NCBI RefSeq assembly: GCF_030315975.1
Contig: NZ_JASXSZ010000007.1
Coordinates: 1 to 64,000 of the forward strand
From: Microbacterium candidum
GTDB taxonomy: Bacteria > Actinomycetota > Actinomycetes > Actinomycetales > Microbacteriaceae
DNA: 64,000 nt
Reading direction: 5' to 3'
Shown: one piece after another, positions 51,234-59,573 of the stretch
Layout of the letters: every line of letters begins with the position of its first letter
Numbering within the stretch: position 1 is the first letter of the stretch
Position numbers and translations under genes: made by a program
Notes under the pieces: generated by a model
The model's database searches: none
What the model was told of the DNA's origin: nothing
Seen by the model: only the letters and a program-made list of their open reading frames with translations

Positions 51234-52711
51234 CCGCCACCGACTGGACCGCCCGCGCCCGCGCCCTCGTCATCGACGGACGCGCCGTCATCGACGGGCG
51301 ACGCGTGGATGCCTCGTCGGGGGCCACCCTGACGGTGACGAGCCCTGGCTCCCTCGCCCACCTCGCCGATCTCGCCGCCGGCTCCGAGATCGATGTCGAC
51401 CTCGCCGTCGACCACGCCCGCCGCGCGTTCGACGGCGGCGCGTGGAGTCGTGTCGGCGCCGCGGAGCGCGGCAAGGCGCTCATCCGTCTCGCCGACCTCA
51501 TGATGGCGAACCTCGAGGAGCTGGCGCTGCTCGAGACCCTCGATTCGGGCAAGCCCATCGCACAGACGCTCACGGTCGACGTGCCCGGAGCCGCCGAGAC
51601 CTTCCGCTGGTACGGCGAGCTCGCTGACAAGCGGTACGACGAGATCCCGGCCACGCCACCCGGCTCGACCGCCCTCGTGCGCCGCGTGCCGCTCGGTGTG
51701 GTCGGTGCGATCACGCCGTGGAACTACCCGCTCGAGATCGCAGCGTGGAAGCTCGCCCCCGCTCTCGCCGCCGGCAACAGCGTCGTGCACAAGCCGGCGA
51801 CCGAGACCTCGCTGACGGCCCTCCGTCTCGCCGACCTCGCCCTCAAGGCGGGCATTCCGGCGGGCGTCCTGAACGTGGTGCCCGGCCGCGGCTCGACGGT
51901 CGGCAACCGCCTCGCGCGCCACCCCGGCATCGACGTGCTCGCCTTCACCGGGTCGACCGCGGTCGCCAAGCAGCTGATGGTGGATGCCGGCAACTCCAAC
52001 ATGAAGCGCGTCGCGCTCGAGGCGGGCGGCAAGAGCTCCAACGTGATCTTCGCCGACGCCGATCTCGGGACCGCCGCCGCGAAGGCCGCCTTCGGCGCGT
52101 TCTACAACCAGGGGCAGGTGTGCTCGGCGAACTCCCGCATCCTCGTGGAGCGGTCCGCGCACGACGAGTTCGTGCGGCTGCTGGCCGCCGCATCCGCCGA
52201 CTACGAGCCGAGCGATCCGCTCGCGGGCGACCCGGGCAACGGCAGCCTCATCAGCCGTGCGCACGCCGACGAGGTGGGCGTGGCGATCGCACGGGCAGCG
52301 GCCGACGGCGAGCTGGTGAGCCGCGGCGACCGCGTCACGATCACGGGATCGGACGCCTACCTGCGCCCCGCGATCGTCACGGGCCTCGCAGCCTCCCACG
52401 ACCTCCACCGGGTCGAGGTGTTCGGTCCGCTCGTGGCCGTCCTGCCCTTCGACACGGAGGAGGATGCGGTCCGCCTCGCGAACGCGACGGACTACGGGCT
52501 CGCCGCATCCCTGTGGACCAACGACCTCGGCCGTGCGCACCGCGTGTCCGAGGCCCTCGTCGCCGGCACCGTCTCGGTCAACACCGTCGACGCCCTCGGG
52601 ATCACGACGCCGTTCGGCGGCTTCCGTCAGTCCGGCTTCGGCCGCGACCTCTCGCGTCACGCCCTCGACAACTACACCGACTGGAAGACCACCTGGTTCC
52701 AGCACGGCTGA
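51230..52711 (+). CDS. Aldehyde dehydrogenase
   Basis: 493 aa NAD(P)-dependent dehydrogenase. Catalytic C298 in QGQVCSAN, general base E264 in LEAGGKSS, ITPWNYPLE for cofactor binding and FTGSTAVAK. It resembles betaine/gamma-aminobutyraldehyde dehydrogenases. As the last gene of the operon it can oxidise the aldehyde made by the copper amine oxidase. ATG overlaps the amidohydrolase stop (ATGA). Confidence 0.93.
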   Translation: MTATDWTARARALVIDGRAVIDGRRVDASSGATLTVTSPGSLAHLADLAAGSEIDVDLAVDHARRAFDGGAWSRVGAAERGKALIRLADLMMANLEELALLETLDSGKPIAQTLTVDVPGAAETFRWYGELADKRYDEIPATPPGSTALVRRVPLGVVGAITPWNYPLEIAAWKLAPALAAGNSVVHKPATETSLTALRLADLALKAGIPAGVLNVVPGRGSTVGNRLARHPGIDVLAFTGSTAVAKQLMVDAGNSNMKRVALEAGGKSSNVIFADADLGTAAAKAAFGAFYNQGQVCSANSRILVERSAHDEFVRLLAAASADYEPSDPLAGDPGNGSLISRAHADEVGVAIARAAADGELVSRGDRVTITGSDAYLRPAIVTGLAASHDLHRVEVFGPLVAVLPFDTEEDAVRLANATDYGLAASLWTNDLGRAHRVSEALVAGTVSVNTVDALGITTPFGGFRQSGFGRDLSRHALDNYTDWKTTWFQHG

Positions 52712-52725
52712 GGGAGGACTGCCTC

Positions 52726-52794
52726 GGTCCCCGAGGTTGTCGAGGGGTCGTTCGTCGTGCGGCGGGTGACGACGCCTCGACGGGCTCGGCGACC
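52726..52794. repeat. REP-type palindrome after the ALDH gene
   Basis: The left arm starts GGTCCCCGAGGTTGTCGAGG at 52726 and continues GGTCG; the right arm ends CCTCGACGGGCTCGGCGACC at 52794. The arms are imperfect inverted copies around a 20-bp centre. A near-identical left arm is found inside the last gene of the window. Confidence 0.75.
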
Positions 52795-52892
52795 GGCGGG
52801 ACGGTTTGCGCATCCGTGTCCGAATCCGCGATCCTCGTTCGACGGAACAGGTGAAGGGGCCGAAAGGCGGCCCCGCATCGGAAGGACCGCTC

Positions 52893-53462
52893 ATGCGGAA
52901 GATCGTGGCATTCGCCCACATGACGCTCGACGGGTACGCGTCGTCGAACGAGGGGATGGGGCTCGAGTGGACGCACCGCGCCTACGACGACGAGCTCGCC
53001 GCCTACGCGCAGCACATCCAGGAAGACTTCGACCTGCCCGTCTACGGGCGGGAGACCTATCTCGGGATGTCCGGCTACTGGAGCACCCAGCCGACCGACG
53101 AGAGCACCGAGACCGAACGCGCGCACGCCGAGTGGGTCAACCAGGTCTCCAAGATCGTCGTCTCGTCGACGCTCGAATCGGCCGACTGGAACAACACGCG
53201 GCTCGTCAGCGGGAATCTCGCGGAGGAGTTCGGGCGGCTGAAGGAGACGGATGGCGGGACCATCGCGATCTACGGAAGCCCGAAGCTCGTCCACTCGTTC
53301 CTCGCCGAGGGGCTCCTCGATGAGTTCCGCATCGTCGTCCACCCGCTCGTGATCGGCGGCGGCACGCCGCTGTTCCCCGCGGGCACGAAGCTCGACCTCG
53401 ACGTGGCCGAATCGCAGTCGTTCGCCTCAGGCGCCGTGTACCTGCGCTGCAGCGTCGCGTGA
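52893..53462 (+). CDS. RibD C-terminal/DHFR-fold reductase-like protein
   Basis: 189 aa. MRKIVAFAHMTLDGYAS, LPVYGRETYLGMSGYW, DGGTIAIYGSPKLVHSFLAEGLLDEFRIVVHPLVIGGGTPLF is the DHFR/RibD-C pattern of a group common in actinobacteria. It probably binds NADPH, substrate unknown. ATG 52893 has GAAGGA upstream. It is the first gene of the YciI-sigma factor operon. Confidence 0.85.
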   Translation: MRKIVAFAHMTLDGYASSNEGMGLEWTHRAYDDELAAYAQHIQEDFDLPVYGRETYLGMSGYWSTQPTDESTETERAHAEWVNQVSKIVVSSTLESADWNNTRLVSGNLAEEFGRLKETDGGTIAIYGSPKLVHSFLAEGLLDEFRIVVHPLVIGGGTPLFPAGTKLDLDVAESQSFASGAVYLRCSVA

Positions 53463-53476
53463 GGGAGGATCGGACC

Positions 53477-53833
53477 ATGCGATACCTGCTGCTGATCCGC
53501 CCCGATCTGGAGTCGTTCCCCGAGGACTGGGGTCCCGACCCGAAGCTCGAGGAGGACATGGGTGCGCTCCTCGAAGAGATGACGAAGGCCGGAGTGCTCC
53601 TCGACACCGCCGGGCTCCGCCCGCCCGAGGAGAGCGCGGTGCTGCGGCTCGCCGGCGGCGAGGTGACGGTGCTCGACGGCCCCTTCACCGAGTCGAAGGA
53701 GGTCGTCGGCGGATACTGCCTGCTGCAGACGCGTTCGCGCGACGAGGCGGTCGAGTGGGGCACGCGGTTCCTCCGCATCCACGGCCCCGAATGGAAGATG
53801 GCCCTCGAGCTGCGTGAGCTCGACGGGCAGTGA
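53477..53833 (+). CDS. YciI/DGPF-domain protein, partner of ECF42 sigma
   Basis: 118 aa ferredoxin-like fold. MRYLLLIRPD and the hallmark VTVLDGPFTESKEVVGGYCLLQ. DGPF proteins are encoded next to ECF42 sigma factors in very many actinobacteria and are proposed partners or targets. GGGAGGA precedes the ATG. The sigma gene overlaps its stop (GTGA). Confidence 0.9.
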   Translation: MRYLLLIRPDLESFPEDWGPDPKLEEDMGALLEEMTKAGVLLDTAGLRPPEESAVLRLAGGEVTVLDGPFTESKEVVGGYCLLQTRSRDEAVEWGTRFLRIHGPEWKMALELRELDGQ

Positions 53834-55155
53834 GCTCCGGGGAGCCGGCGGGCCGCGCGGGGGAGCGCGCGGCCGCCGCATCCGCCCCCGCTGATGCTGT
53901 GCGGGCTTCCGTGCCGGGCGATCGGGTGGATGCGGCGGTGGATGCCGCCTGGCGTATCGAATGGCCCCAGCTCGTCGCCGTCCTGACGCGGCTCCTCGGC
54001 GACATCGGAGCCGCGGAGGACGTGGCACAGGACGCGCACCTCGCCGCGCTCGAGCAGTGGCCGCGCGACGGCGTGCCGGCGAACCCCGGCGCCTGGCTCA
54101 CGACCACTGCGAAACGCCGCGCGATCGATCGCATCCGGCGGGACGGGACGCTCGCGCGCAAGCGGCCGCTGCTCGAGACCGAAGTCCTGCTGGAGACGGC
54201 CGACGAGCCCGAAGAGGTCTCCGACGACCTGCTGCGCATGTTCTTCACGGCGTGCCACCCCGTTCTCCCGCGGGCGTCGCAGGTCGCGCTGACCCTCCGC
54301 ATGGTCGGCGGGCTCACGACCGAGGAGATCGCACGTGCCTACGTGCAGCCGACGGCCACGATCGTGCGGCGCATCTCGCGGGCGAAGCGGACGATCCAGG
54401 ATGCCGGCATCCCGTACGCCGTCCCCGAGGGGCCGGAGCTGACCGCGCGGCTGGATGCCGTGCTGGAGGTCGTGTACCTCGTCTTCAACGAGGGGTACGC
54501 GGCGACCGCGGGTGACGACTGGATGCGGACCGAGCTGTGCTTCGACGCGCTGCGGCTCGCCCGCATCCTCGGCGGCCTCATGCCGACAGAGCCCGAGGTC
54601 TTCGGGCTCGCGGCGCTGCTCGAGCTGCAGGCGTCGCGGCTGCGGGCCCGCCACGATCCGGCGGGCCGTCTCGTGCTCCTGCACGACCAGGACCGCACCC
54701 GGTGGGACCGGCTCCTCATCCGCCGCGGGTTCGCAGCTCTCGCCCGAGCGCACACCCTCGCCCGGTCGCGCGCCGAGCCGCCGGGGCCGTACGCGCTGCA
54801 GGCGGCGATCGCCGCCGCCCACGCGATGGCGACGACCCCGGACGACACCGACTGGCGCCGGATCGCGGGGCTCTACGCCGTGCTCGCGGCGCGCCGCCCG
54901 TCGCCGATCGTCGAGCTCAACCGAGCGGTCGCCGTGGCCGAGGTCTACGGTCCCACCGCCGGCCTCGAGCTCGTCGACGCCGTCGCCGGCACCGGGACGA
55001 TCGACGGATACCACCTGCTGCACGCCGTGCGCGGCGACCTGCTCGAGCGCCTCGGGCGGAGCGCGGAGGCGCGCGCCGAGTTCGTGCGGGCAGCCGAGCT
55101 CACCGAGAACGCGGCGGAGCGAGCGATGCTGGAAGCGCGCGCGTCAGGCGTCTGA
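53830..55155 (+). CDS. ECF42-type RNA polymerase sigma factor with C-terminal extension
   Basis: 441 aa. Region 2 (PQLVAVLTRLLGDIGAAEDVAQDAHLAALEQW) and region 4 (GGLTTEEIARAYVQPTATIVRRISRAKRTI) form the sigma core to about residue 200. The C-terminal 230 residues are a TPR-like helical extension (LCFDALRLARILGGLMP, LELQASR, HDPAGRLVLLHDQDR, PIVELNRAVAVAEVYGP) found in ECF42 factors and without an anti-sigma. The extension is thought to control the sigma. The first ~35 residues are Ala-rich and disordered. The 3' end overlaps the convergent SRPBCC gene. Confidence 0.92.
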   Translation: MSSGEPAGRAGERAAAASAPADAVRASVPGDRVDAAVDAAWRIEWPQLVAVLTRLLGDIGAAEDVAQDAHLAALEQWPRDGVPANPGAWLTTTAKRRAIDRIRRDGTLARKRPLLETEVLLETADEPEEVSDDLLRMFFTACHPVLPRASQVALTLRMVGGLTTEEIARAYVQPTATIVRRISRAKRTIQDAGIPYAVPEGPELTARLDAVLEVVYLVFNEGYAATAGDDWMRTELCFDALRLARILGGLMPTEPEVFGLAALLELQASRLRARHDPAGRLVLLHDQDRTRWDRLLIRRGFAALARAHTLARSRAEPPGPYALQAAIAAAHAMATTPDDTDWRRIAGLYAVLAARRPSPIVELNRAVAVAEVYGPTAGLELVDAVAGTGTIDGYHLLHAVRGDLLERLGRSAEARAEFVRAAELTENAAERAMLEARASGV

Positions 55156-55551
55156 GGATGCGGGGAACCGCTCCAGCACGTCGTGCCAGCCCTGCTCGTA
55201 GTCGGGGTTGTACGCGCGGCCGGGGGCCACGTGCACGAGGGTCATCTCCGTGGTCGCGGAGTCCACGGGGTCGAACACCACCGTCACGCGGTCGGCCTCC
55301 GACTCCCCGTCCCACAGCCACGTGAAGGCGAGGACGTGGCCAGGGCGCGCCTCGGTGTATCCGCCGGAGACGGCGACGCCGTCGATCGGCGAGCGGATCT
55401 CGTAGGCACCGCCTTGCTGGACGTCGAGGTCGTAGGTGGTCTCCGCCCACTGCGGCCACCACCACTCGCGCATGCGGTCGGCGTGGGCCCACGCGTCGTA
55501 CGCGGTCAAGGGATCTGTCTGCACGAGCCGGGACACGATGAACGCGGTCAT
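55144..55551 (-). CDS. SRPBCC/AHSA1-like protein
   Basis: 135 aa. SRLVQTDPLTAYDAWAHADRMREWWWPQ and TEMTLVHVAPGRAYNPDYEQGWHDVLERF are the START/AHSA1 pattern. Small proteins of this class are commonly found beside DGPF and sigma genes. Function unknown. The -10 box TATCGT is seven bases before the ATG. Confidence 0.85.
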   Translation of the reverse strand: MTAFIVSRLVQTDPLTAYDAWAHADRMREWWWPQWAETTYDLDVQQGGAYEIRSPIDGVAVSGGYTEARPGHVLAFTWLWDGESEADRVTVVFDPVDSATTEMTLVHVAPGRAYNPDYEQGWHDVLERFPASSDA

Positions 55552-55558
55552 GAGCGCC

Positions 55559-55564
55559 ACGATA
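55559..55564 (-). promoter_or_regulatory. -10 box (TATCGT) of a probable leaderless promoter
   Basis: On the minus strand TATCGT lies seven bases upstream of the SRPBCC ATG at 55551. Confidence 0.45.
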
Positions 55565-55627
55565 GGCCTCCCCACGGACACGCGGGAGGCTCTTCCGCGG
55601 GTTCGGACCGCGTGCGACGATGACCGA

Positions 55628-56545
55628 ATGACACCCGAGCCGCAAGCCATCGATGCGCCCCTGACCCGATCGGCGGTCTTCCTCGTCGTGACGGTGGCGG
55701 ATGCCGCGACCGTCCGCGCGGTGCTCGGCGACCTGGACGGGCTCGTGAAGACCGTGTCGTTCCGCGACCTGCGGGAGTCGCTCGTGTGCATCGCGGCGAT
55801 CGGCGCGCGCGTGTGGGCGGATGTCATGGGGACTCCGCCGCCCGCGGAACTCCACGCCTTCCAGACGGTGGTGGGCGAAACGCACACGGCGCCGGGGACG
55901 GACGGTGATCTCCTCTTCCACATCCGGGCCGACTCCGCAGACCTGTGCTTCGAATTCGAACGCCTGCTGCTGGCATCCCTCGGCGATGCCGTCACCGTCG
56001 TCGACGAGACCGTGGGCTTCCGCTATTTCGACGCGCGGGACCTGCTCGGATTCGTCGACGGCACCGCGAATCCCGTCGGGCGTGCGCTGCCGCAGGTGAC
56101 GATCGTCGGCGACGAGGATGCCGCGCACGCGGGCGGCGCCTACGTCGTCACGCAGAAGTACCTGCACGACCTGGATGCCTGGCAGGCGATGTCGACCGAG
56201 GACCAGCAGGCCGTCATCGGCCGCACGAAGATCGACAACGTCGAGCTGCCCGACGCCGAGAGCGGCCAGAAGTCGCACAAGACCCTCAACACGATCGAGG
56301 ACGATGCCGGCGAGCACGACATCCTGCGCGACAACATGCCGTTCGGACGTCCTGCGGCGGGGGAGTTCGGCACCTACTTCATCGGATACACGCGCCGCCT
56401 CTGGGTGATCGAGCGGATGCTGCAGCGCATGTTCCTCGGCGACCCGCCGGGGCTGCACGACCGCATCCTGGACGTGTCGACACCCGTGACCGGCACTGTG
56501 TTCTTCGCGCCGAGCGCGGATGCGCTCGCGGCACTGGGAGACTGA
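55628..56545 (+). CDS. Dyp-type peroxidase (YfeX/class B-like)
   Basis: 305 aa heme peroxidase without signal peptide. The GxxDG motif is GFVDGTANP (G141-D144-G145) with catalytic Asp, and H217 in GQKSHKT fits the proximal heme ligand. GTYFIGYTRRL and the C-terminal FFAPSADALAALG are family-like. No encapsulin cargo peptide is obvious and no encapsulin gene is nearby. The acyl-CoA synthetase gene follows after four bases. Confidence 0.88.
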   Translation: MTPEPQAIDAPLTRSAVFLVVTVADAATVRAVLGDLDGLVKTVSFRDLRESLVCIAAIGARVWADVMGTPPPAELHAFQTVVGETHTAPGTDGDLLFHIRADSADLCFEFERLLLASLGDAVTVVDETVGFRYFDARDLLGFVDGTANPVGRALPQVTIVGDEDAAHAGGAYVVTQKYLHDLDAWQAMSTEDQQAVIGRTKIDNVELPDAESGQKSHKTLNTIEDDAGEHDILRDNMPFGRPAAGEFGTYFIGYTRRLWVIERMLQRMFLGDPPGLHDRILDVSTPVTGTVFFAPSADALAALGD

Positions 56546-56549
56546 GACC

Positions 56550-58271
56550 ATGGCTGACAACGGGGCTGACAACGGGGCTGACAACGGGGCTGACATCGAG
56601 GCGTACCGCGCCGCGCGCGACCGCCTGATCGAACTGCGCGAGGACCGCCGTGACGCGGCCATCGGCTTCTCCTGGCCGGATCTCGGTGACACCTTCAACT
56701 GGGCGGTCGACTGGTTCGACGCGATCGCGCGGGGCAACGACCGCCCGGCGCTCGTGATCGTCGAGGAGGGCGGCGGGCGTACCGAGCGCTCGTTCGACGA
56801 GATGGCGCGCCGCTCCGATCAGGTGGCTGCCTGGCTCGCCGGGCTCGGTGTCGCGAAGGGCGATTCGGTGATGCTGATGCTCGGCAATCAGGTCGAGCTG
56901 TGGGAGGCGATGCTCGGCATCTTCAAGCTCGGCGCGGTGGTGCTCCCCACCACGACCGCCGTCGGAACGCGCGATCTCATCGACCGCGTCGAGCGCGGCG
57001 CCGTGCGGCACGTCATCGCGACGGGCGGGGATGCGGCGAAGTTCGACGACGTGCCCGGTGCATATACGCGGATCCGCGTGGGCGACGGGCCTGCCGACTG
57101 GGCGGACTTCGCAGAGGCGTTCACGGCGGATGCGGCGCCCACGCCGCATCCCGGAACCGCTCCCGACGACCGTCTGCTTCTCTACTTCACGTCCGGGACG
57201 ACGTCGTCGCCGAAGCTCGTCGAGCACACGCAGGCGTCGTACCCCGTCGGGCACCTGACGACGATGTACTGGATCGGCCTCATGCCGGGCGACGTGCACC
57301 TCGCGATCAGCTCGCCGGGCTGGGCGAAGCACGCGTGGAGCTGTTTCTTCGCCCCGTGGATCGCCGAAGCGACGATCTTCGTCTACAACTACGCACGGTT
57401 CGATGCGGCCGCACTCCTCGGGCAGCTGCGCGACAACCGGGTGACGACGTTCTGCGCGCCTCCGACGGTGTGGCGGATGCTCATCCAGTCCGACCTGTCG
57501 GCAGGTCCCGGATCGCTTCGCGAAGTCGTGTCGGCGGGCGAGCCGCTGAACCCCGAGGTCATCAGCCAGGTGCACACCCACTGGGGCATGACCATCCGCG
57601 ACGGCTACGGCCAGACCGAGATGACCGCGGTGATCGCGAACCCGCCCGGTGCGCCCGTGCGTGAGGGATCGATGGGGCTGCCGCTGCCCGGCTGCCCCGT
57701 CGTGCTCGTCGACCCGATCACCGACGAGGTCGCGGGGGAGGGAGAGATCTGCATCGACCTGTCGCAGCATCCCGTCAACCTCATGGCCGGGTACGTCGGC
57801 GACCCCGCGCGCAACGCCGAGGCGATGGCCGGCGGGCGCTACCACACGGGCGACATCGCGCGCCGCGAGGACGACGGCAACCTCACCTACGTCGGCCGCG
57901 CCGACGACGTGTTCAAGGCGTCGGACTACAAGATCAGCCCGTTCGAGCTCGAGAGCGTGCTCATCGAGCACCCGGCGGTCGCGGAGGCGGCGGTCGTCCC
58001 AGCGCCCGACGAGACGCGGCTCGCCGTGCCGAAGGCGTACATCGCGCTCGCGGCCGGGCACGTCGCGGACGAGGCGACGGCGCGCGCCATCCTGCAGTAC
58101 GCGCGCGACCACCTCGCCCCGTTCCAGCGCGTGCGCCGCGTCGAGTTCTTCGAGCTGCCGAAGACGATCTCCGGGAAGATCCGCCGGGTCGAGCTGCGCG
58201 AGCGCGAGATCTCGATCTCGGAGGGCACGATCACGACCGTCGAGTGGCGCGACACGATCCTCTTCGAGTAG
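56550..58271 (+). CDS. AMP-forming acyl-CoA synthetase (medium-chain type)
   Basis: 573 aa ANL enzyme. LLYFTSGTTSSPK is the phosphate-binding A3 motif, GYGQTEMTA the A5 motif, YHTGDIARREDDGNLTYVGRADD the A7-A8 hinge and KTISGKIRR the catalytic Lys near the C-terminus. Domain order and length fit medium-chain acyl-CoA synthetases. The N-terminus has three ADNG units coded by 12-bp repeats. It is linked to the Dyp peroxidase gene; the joint role is unknown. Confidence 0.9.
   Translation: MADNGADNGADNGADIEAYRAARDRLIELREDRRDAAIGFSWPDLGDTFNWAVDWFDAIARGNDRPALVIVEEGGGRTERSFDEMARRSDQVAAWLAGLGVAKGDSVMLMLGNQVELWEAMLGIFKLGAVVLPTTTAVGTRDLIDRVERGAVRHVIATGGDAAKFDDVPGAYTRIRVGDGPADWADFAEAFTADAAPTPHPGTAPDDRLLLYFTSGTTSSPKLVEHTQASYPVGHLTTMYWIGLMPGDVHLAISSPGWAKHAWSCFFAPWIAEATIFVYNYARFDAAALLGQLRDNRVTTFCAPPTVWRMLIQSDLSAGPGSLREVVSAGEPLNPEVISQVHTHWGMTIRDGYGQTEMTAVIANPPGAPVREGSMGLPLPGCPVVLVDPITDEVAGEGEICIDLSQHPVNLMAGYVGDPARNAEAMAGGRYHTGDIARREDDGNLTYVGRADDVFKASDYKISPFELESVLIEHPAVAEAAVVPAPDETRLAVPKAYIALAAGHVADEATARAILQYARDHLAPFQRVRRVEFFELPKTISGKIRRVELREREISISEGTITTVEWRDTILFE
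56553..56588 (+). repeat. Three 12-bp repeats at the synthetase N-terminus
   Basis: GCTGACAACGGG is repeated three times directly after the ATG, coding ADNG three times. It looks like in-frame slippage expansion and may vary among strains. Confidence 0.85.
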
Positions 58272-58354
58272 CCACCCGGAGGATCCGGACGATCGGTGGG
58301 ATCGCCCGGACGGGTCGTCGGATGGATGCCGCCGACCCATCGGTTGCACCCCGC

Positions 58355-59569
58355 ATGACCGTCACCGCACCCGTCCCCACCCTCAGCCCACCGACGTCTC
58401 ACGCACGCCTGCGCTACGGGGCGCTGCTCACGATGATGGCGACGAGCTTCGTCCTCGTGACCTCGGAGTTCCTCCCCGGCGGGCTGCTGCCCGACATTGC
58501 GGCCTCGATCGGAGTGACACCGGGCCAAGCAGGGCAGATGGTGACGGCGACGGCCTTCGCGGGGCTTCTCGTCGCGCCGACGATCGGGCTCCTGCTGCCG
58601 CGCCTCGATCGGCGGTCGCTGCTCGTGTGGGCGGCGATCGGAGCGGTGATCTCGAACGCGATCGTCGCCATCGCCCCGAGCCTGCCGCTGCTTCTTCTCG
58701 GCCGGCTGCTGCTGGGCGCCGCCATCTCGGCCTTCTGGGCGATGTCGGTGACGGTGGCCGCGCGCATCGCGGGTCCGGAGCGTCTCGGCCGCGCGGTCAT
58801 GTTCACGACGGCCGGGATGTCGCTGGCGACCGTGGCCGGCGTCCCCGTGGGCGTTCTCCTCAGCCAGGTCGTCGGCTGGCGCGGCGTCTTCGGATTCGGA
58901 GCCGCGGCGGCCGTCCTGCTCGCGGTCGCGCTCCGATGGCTCCTGCCGAGCGTGCCGGCCGAGGGCTCCGCGCGACTGGGGACCCTCATCGACACATTCC
59001 GCCGCCCGGGCATCGGGATCGGGGTGGTCGGGAACATCCTCGTCGTCCTCGGGCACTTCCTCGCCTACACGTATGTCCGGCTCGCCCTCGAACGGGTGCA
59101 GGACGGCGGCGCACCGCTCAGCGAGCAGACCGTCATCGTCCTGCTGGCGCTGTTCGGAGTCGGAGGGCTTGTCGGGAACATCGCGCTCGGTCTCATCGTC
59201 GACCGCACCTACCGCGTGCTGTCGGTCGTCACGCCGCTCGCCATCGCCGCGGCGGTGGCGCTCATGGTGGCGGCATCCGGATCCGTGTGGGCGATCGGCG
59301 TGATCGCGATCCTGTGGGGCGCCTTCTTCGCCTCCTGGGGACTCATCGTCAACACGTGGATCGGACACCGGATGCCGGACCGGATGGAGGCCGGGGGCGG
59401 CCTCGTGGTCACGGGGTTCCAGACCGCGATCATGATCGCCGCAGGCGCGGGCGGAGCGCTCCTCGACGGCCTCGGGATCGAAACGGTGTACGCGATCGGC
59501 GCGGTCGTGCTCGTGGCCGGAGCGGTCCTGTTCGGGCTCTCCGGACGGATCAGCGCGCGCGCCGAGTGA
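58355..59569 (+). CDS. MFS exporter, AraJ/DHA1-like
   Basis: 404 aa with 12 likely transmembrane helices. FVLVTSEFLPGGLLPDIAASIGVTPGQAGQMVTATAFAGL is the start of the sugar-efflux/AraJ group. LPLLLLGRLLLGAAISAFWA and SEQTVIVLLALFGVGGLVGN are typical. Probably drug or sugar efflux. ATG 58355 is used, but ATG 58322 is possible; no clear ribosome binding site for either. Convergent with an AraC gene that may regulate it. Confidence 0.85.
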   Translation: MTVTAPVPTLSPPTSHARLRYGALLTMMATSFVLVTSEFLPGGLLPDIAASIGVTPGQAGQMVTATAFAGLLVAPTIGLLLPRLDRRSLLVWAAIGAVISNAIVAIAPSLPLLLLGRLLLGAAISAFWAMSVTVAARIAGPERLGRAVMFTTAGMSLATVAGVPVGVLLSQVVGWRGVFGFGAAAAVLLAVALRWLLPSVPAEGSARLGTLIDTFRRPGIGIGVVGNILVVLGHFLAYTYVRLALERVQDGGAPLSEQTVIVLLALFGVGGLVGNIALGLIVDRTYRVLSVVTPLAIAAAVALMVAASGSVWAIGVIAILWGAFFASWGLIVNTWIGHRMPDRMEAGGGLVVTGFQTAIMIAAGAGGALLDGLGIETVYAIGAVVLVAGAVLFGLSGRISARAE

Positions 59570-59573
59570 CGGC

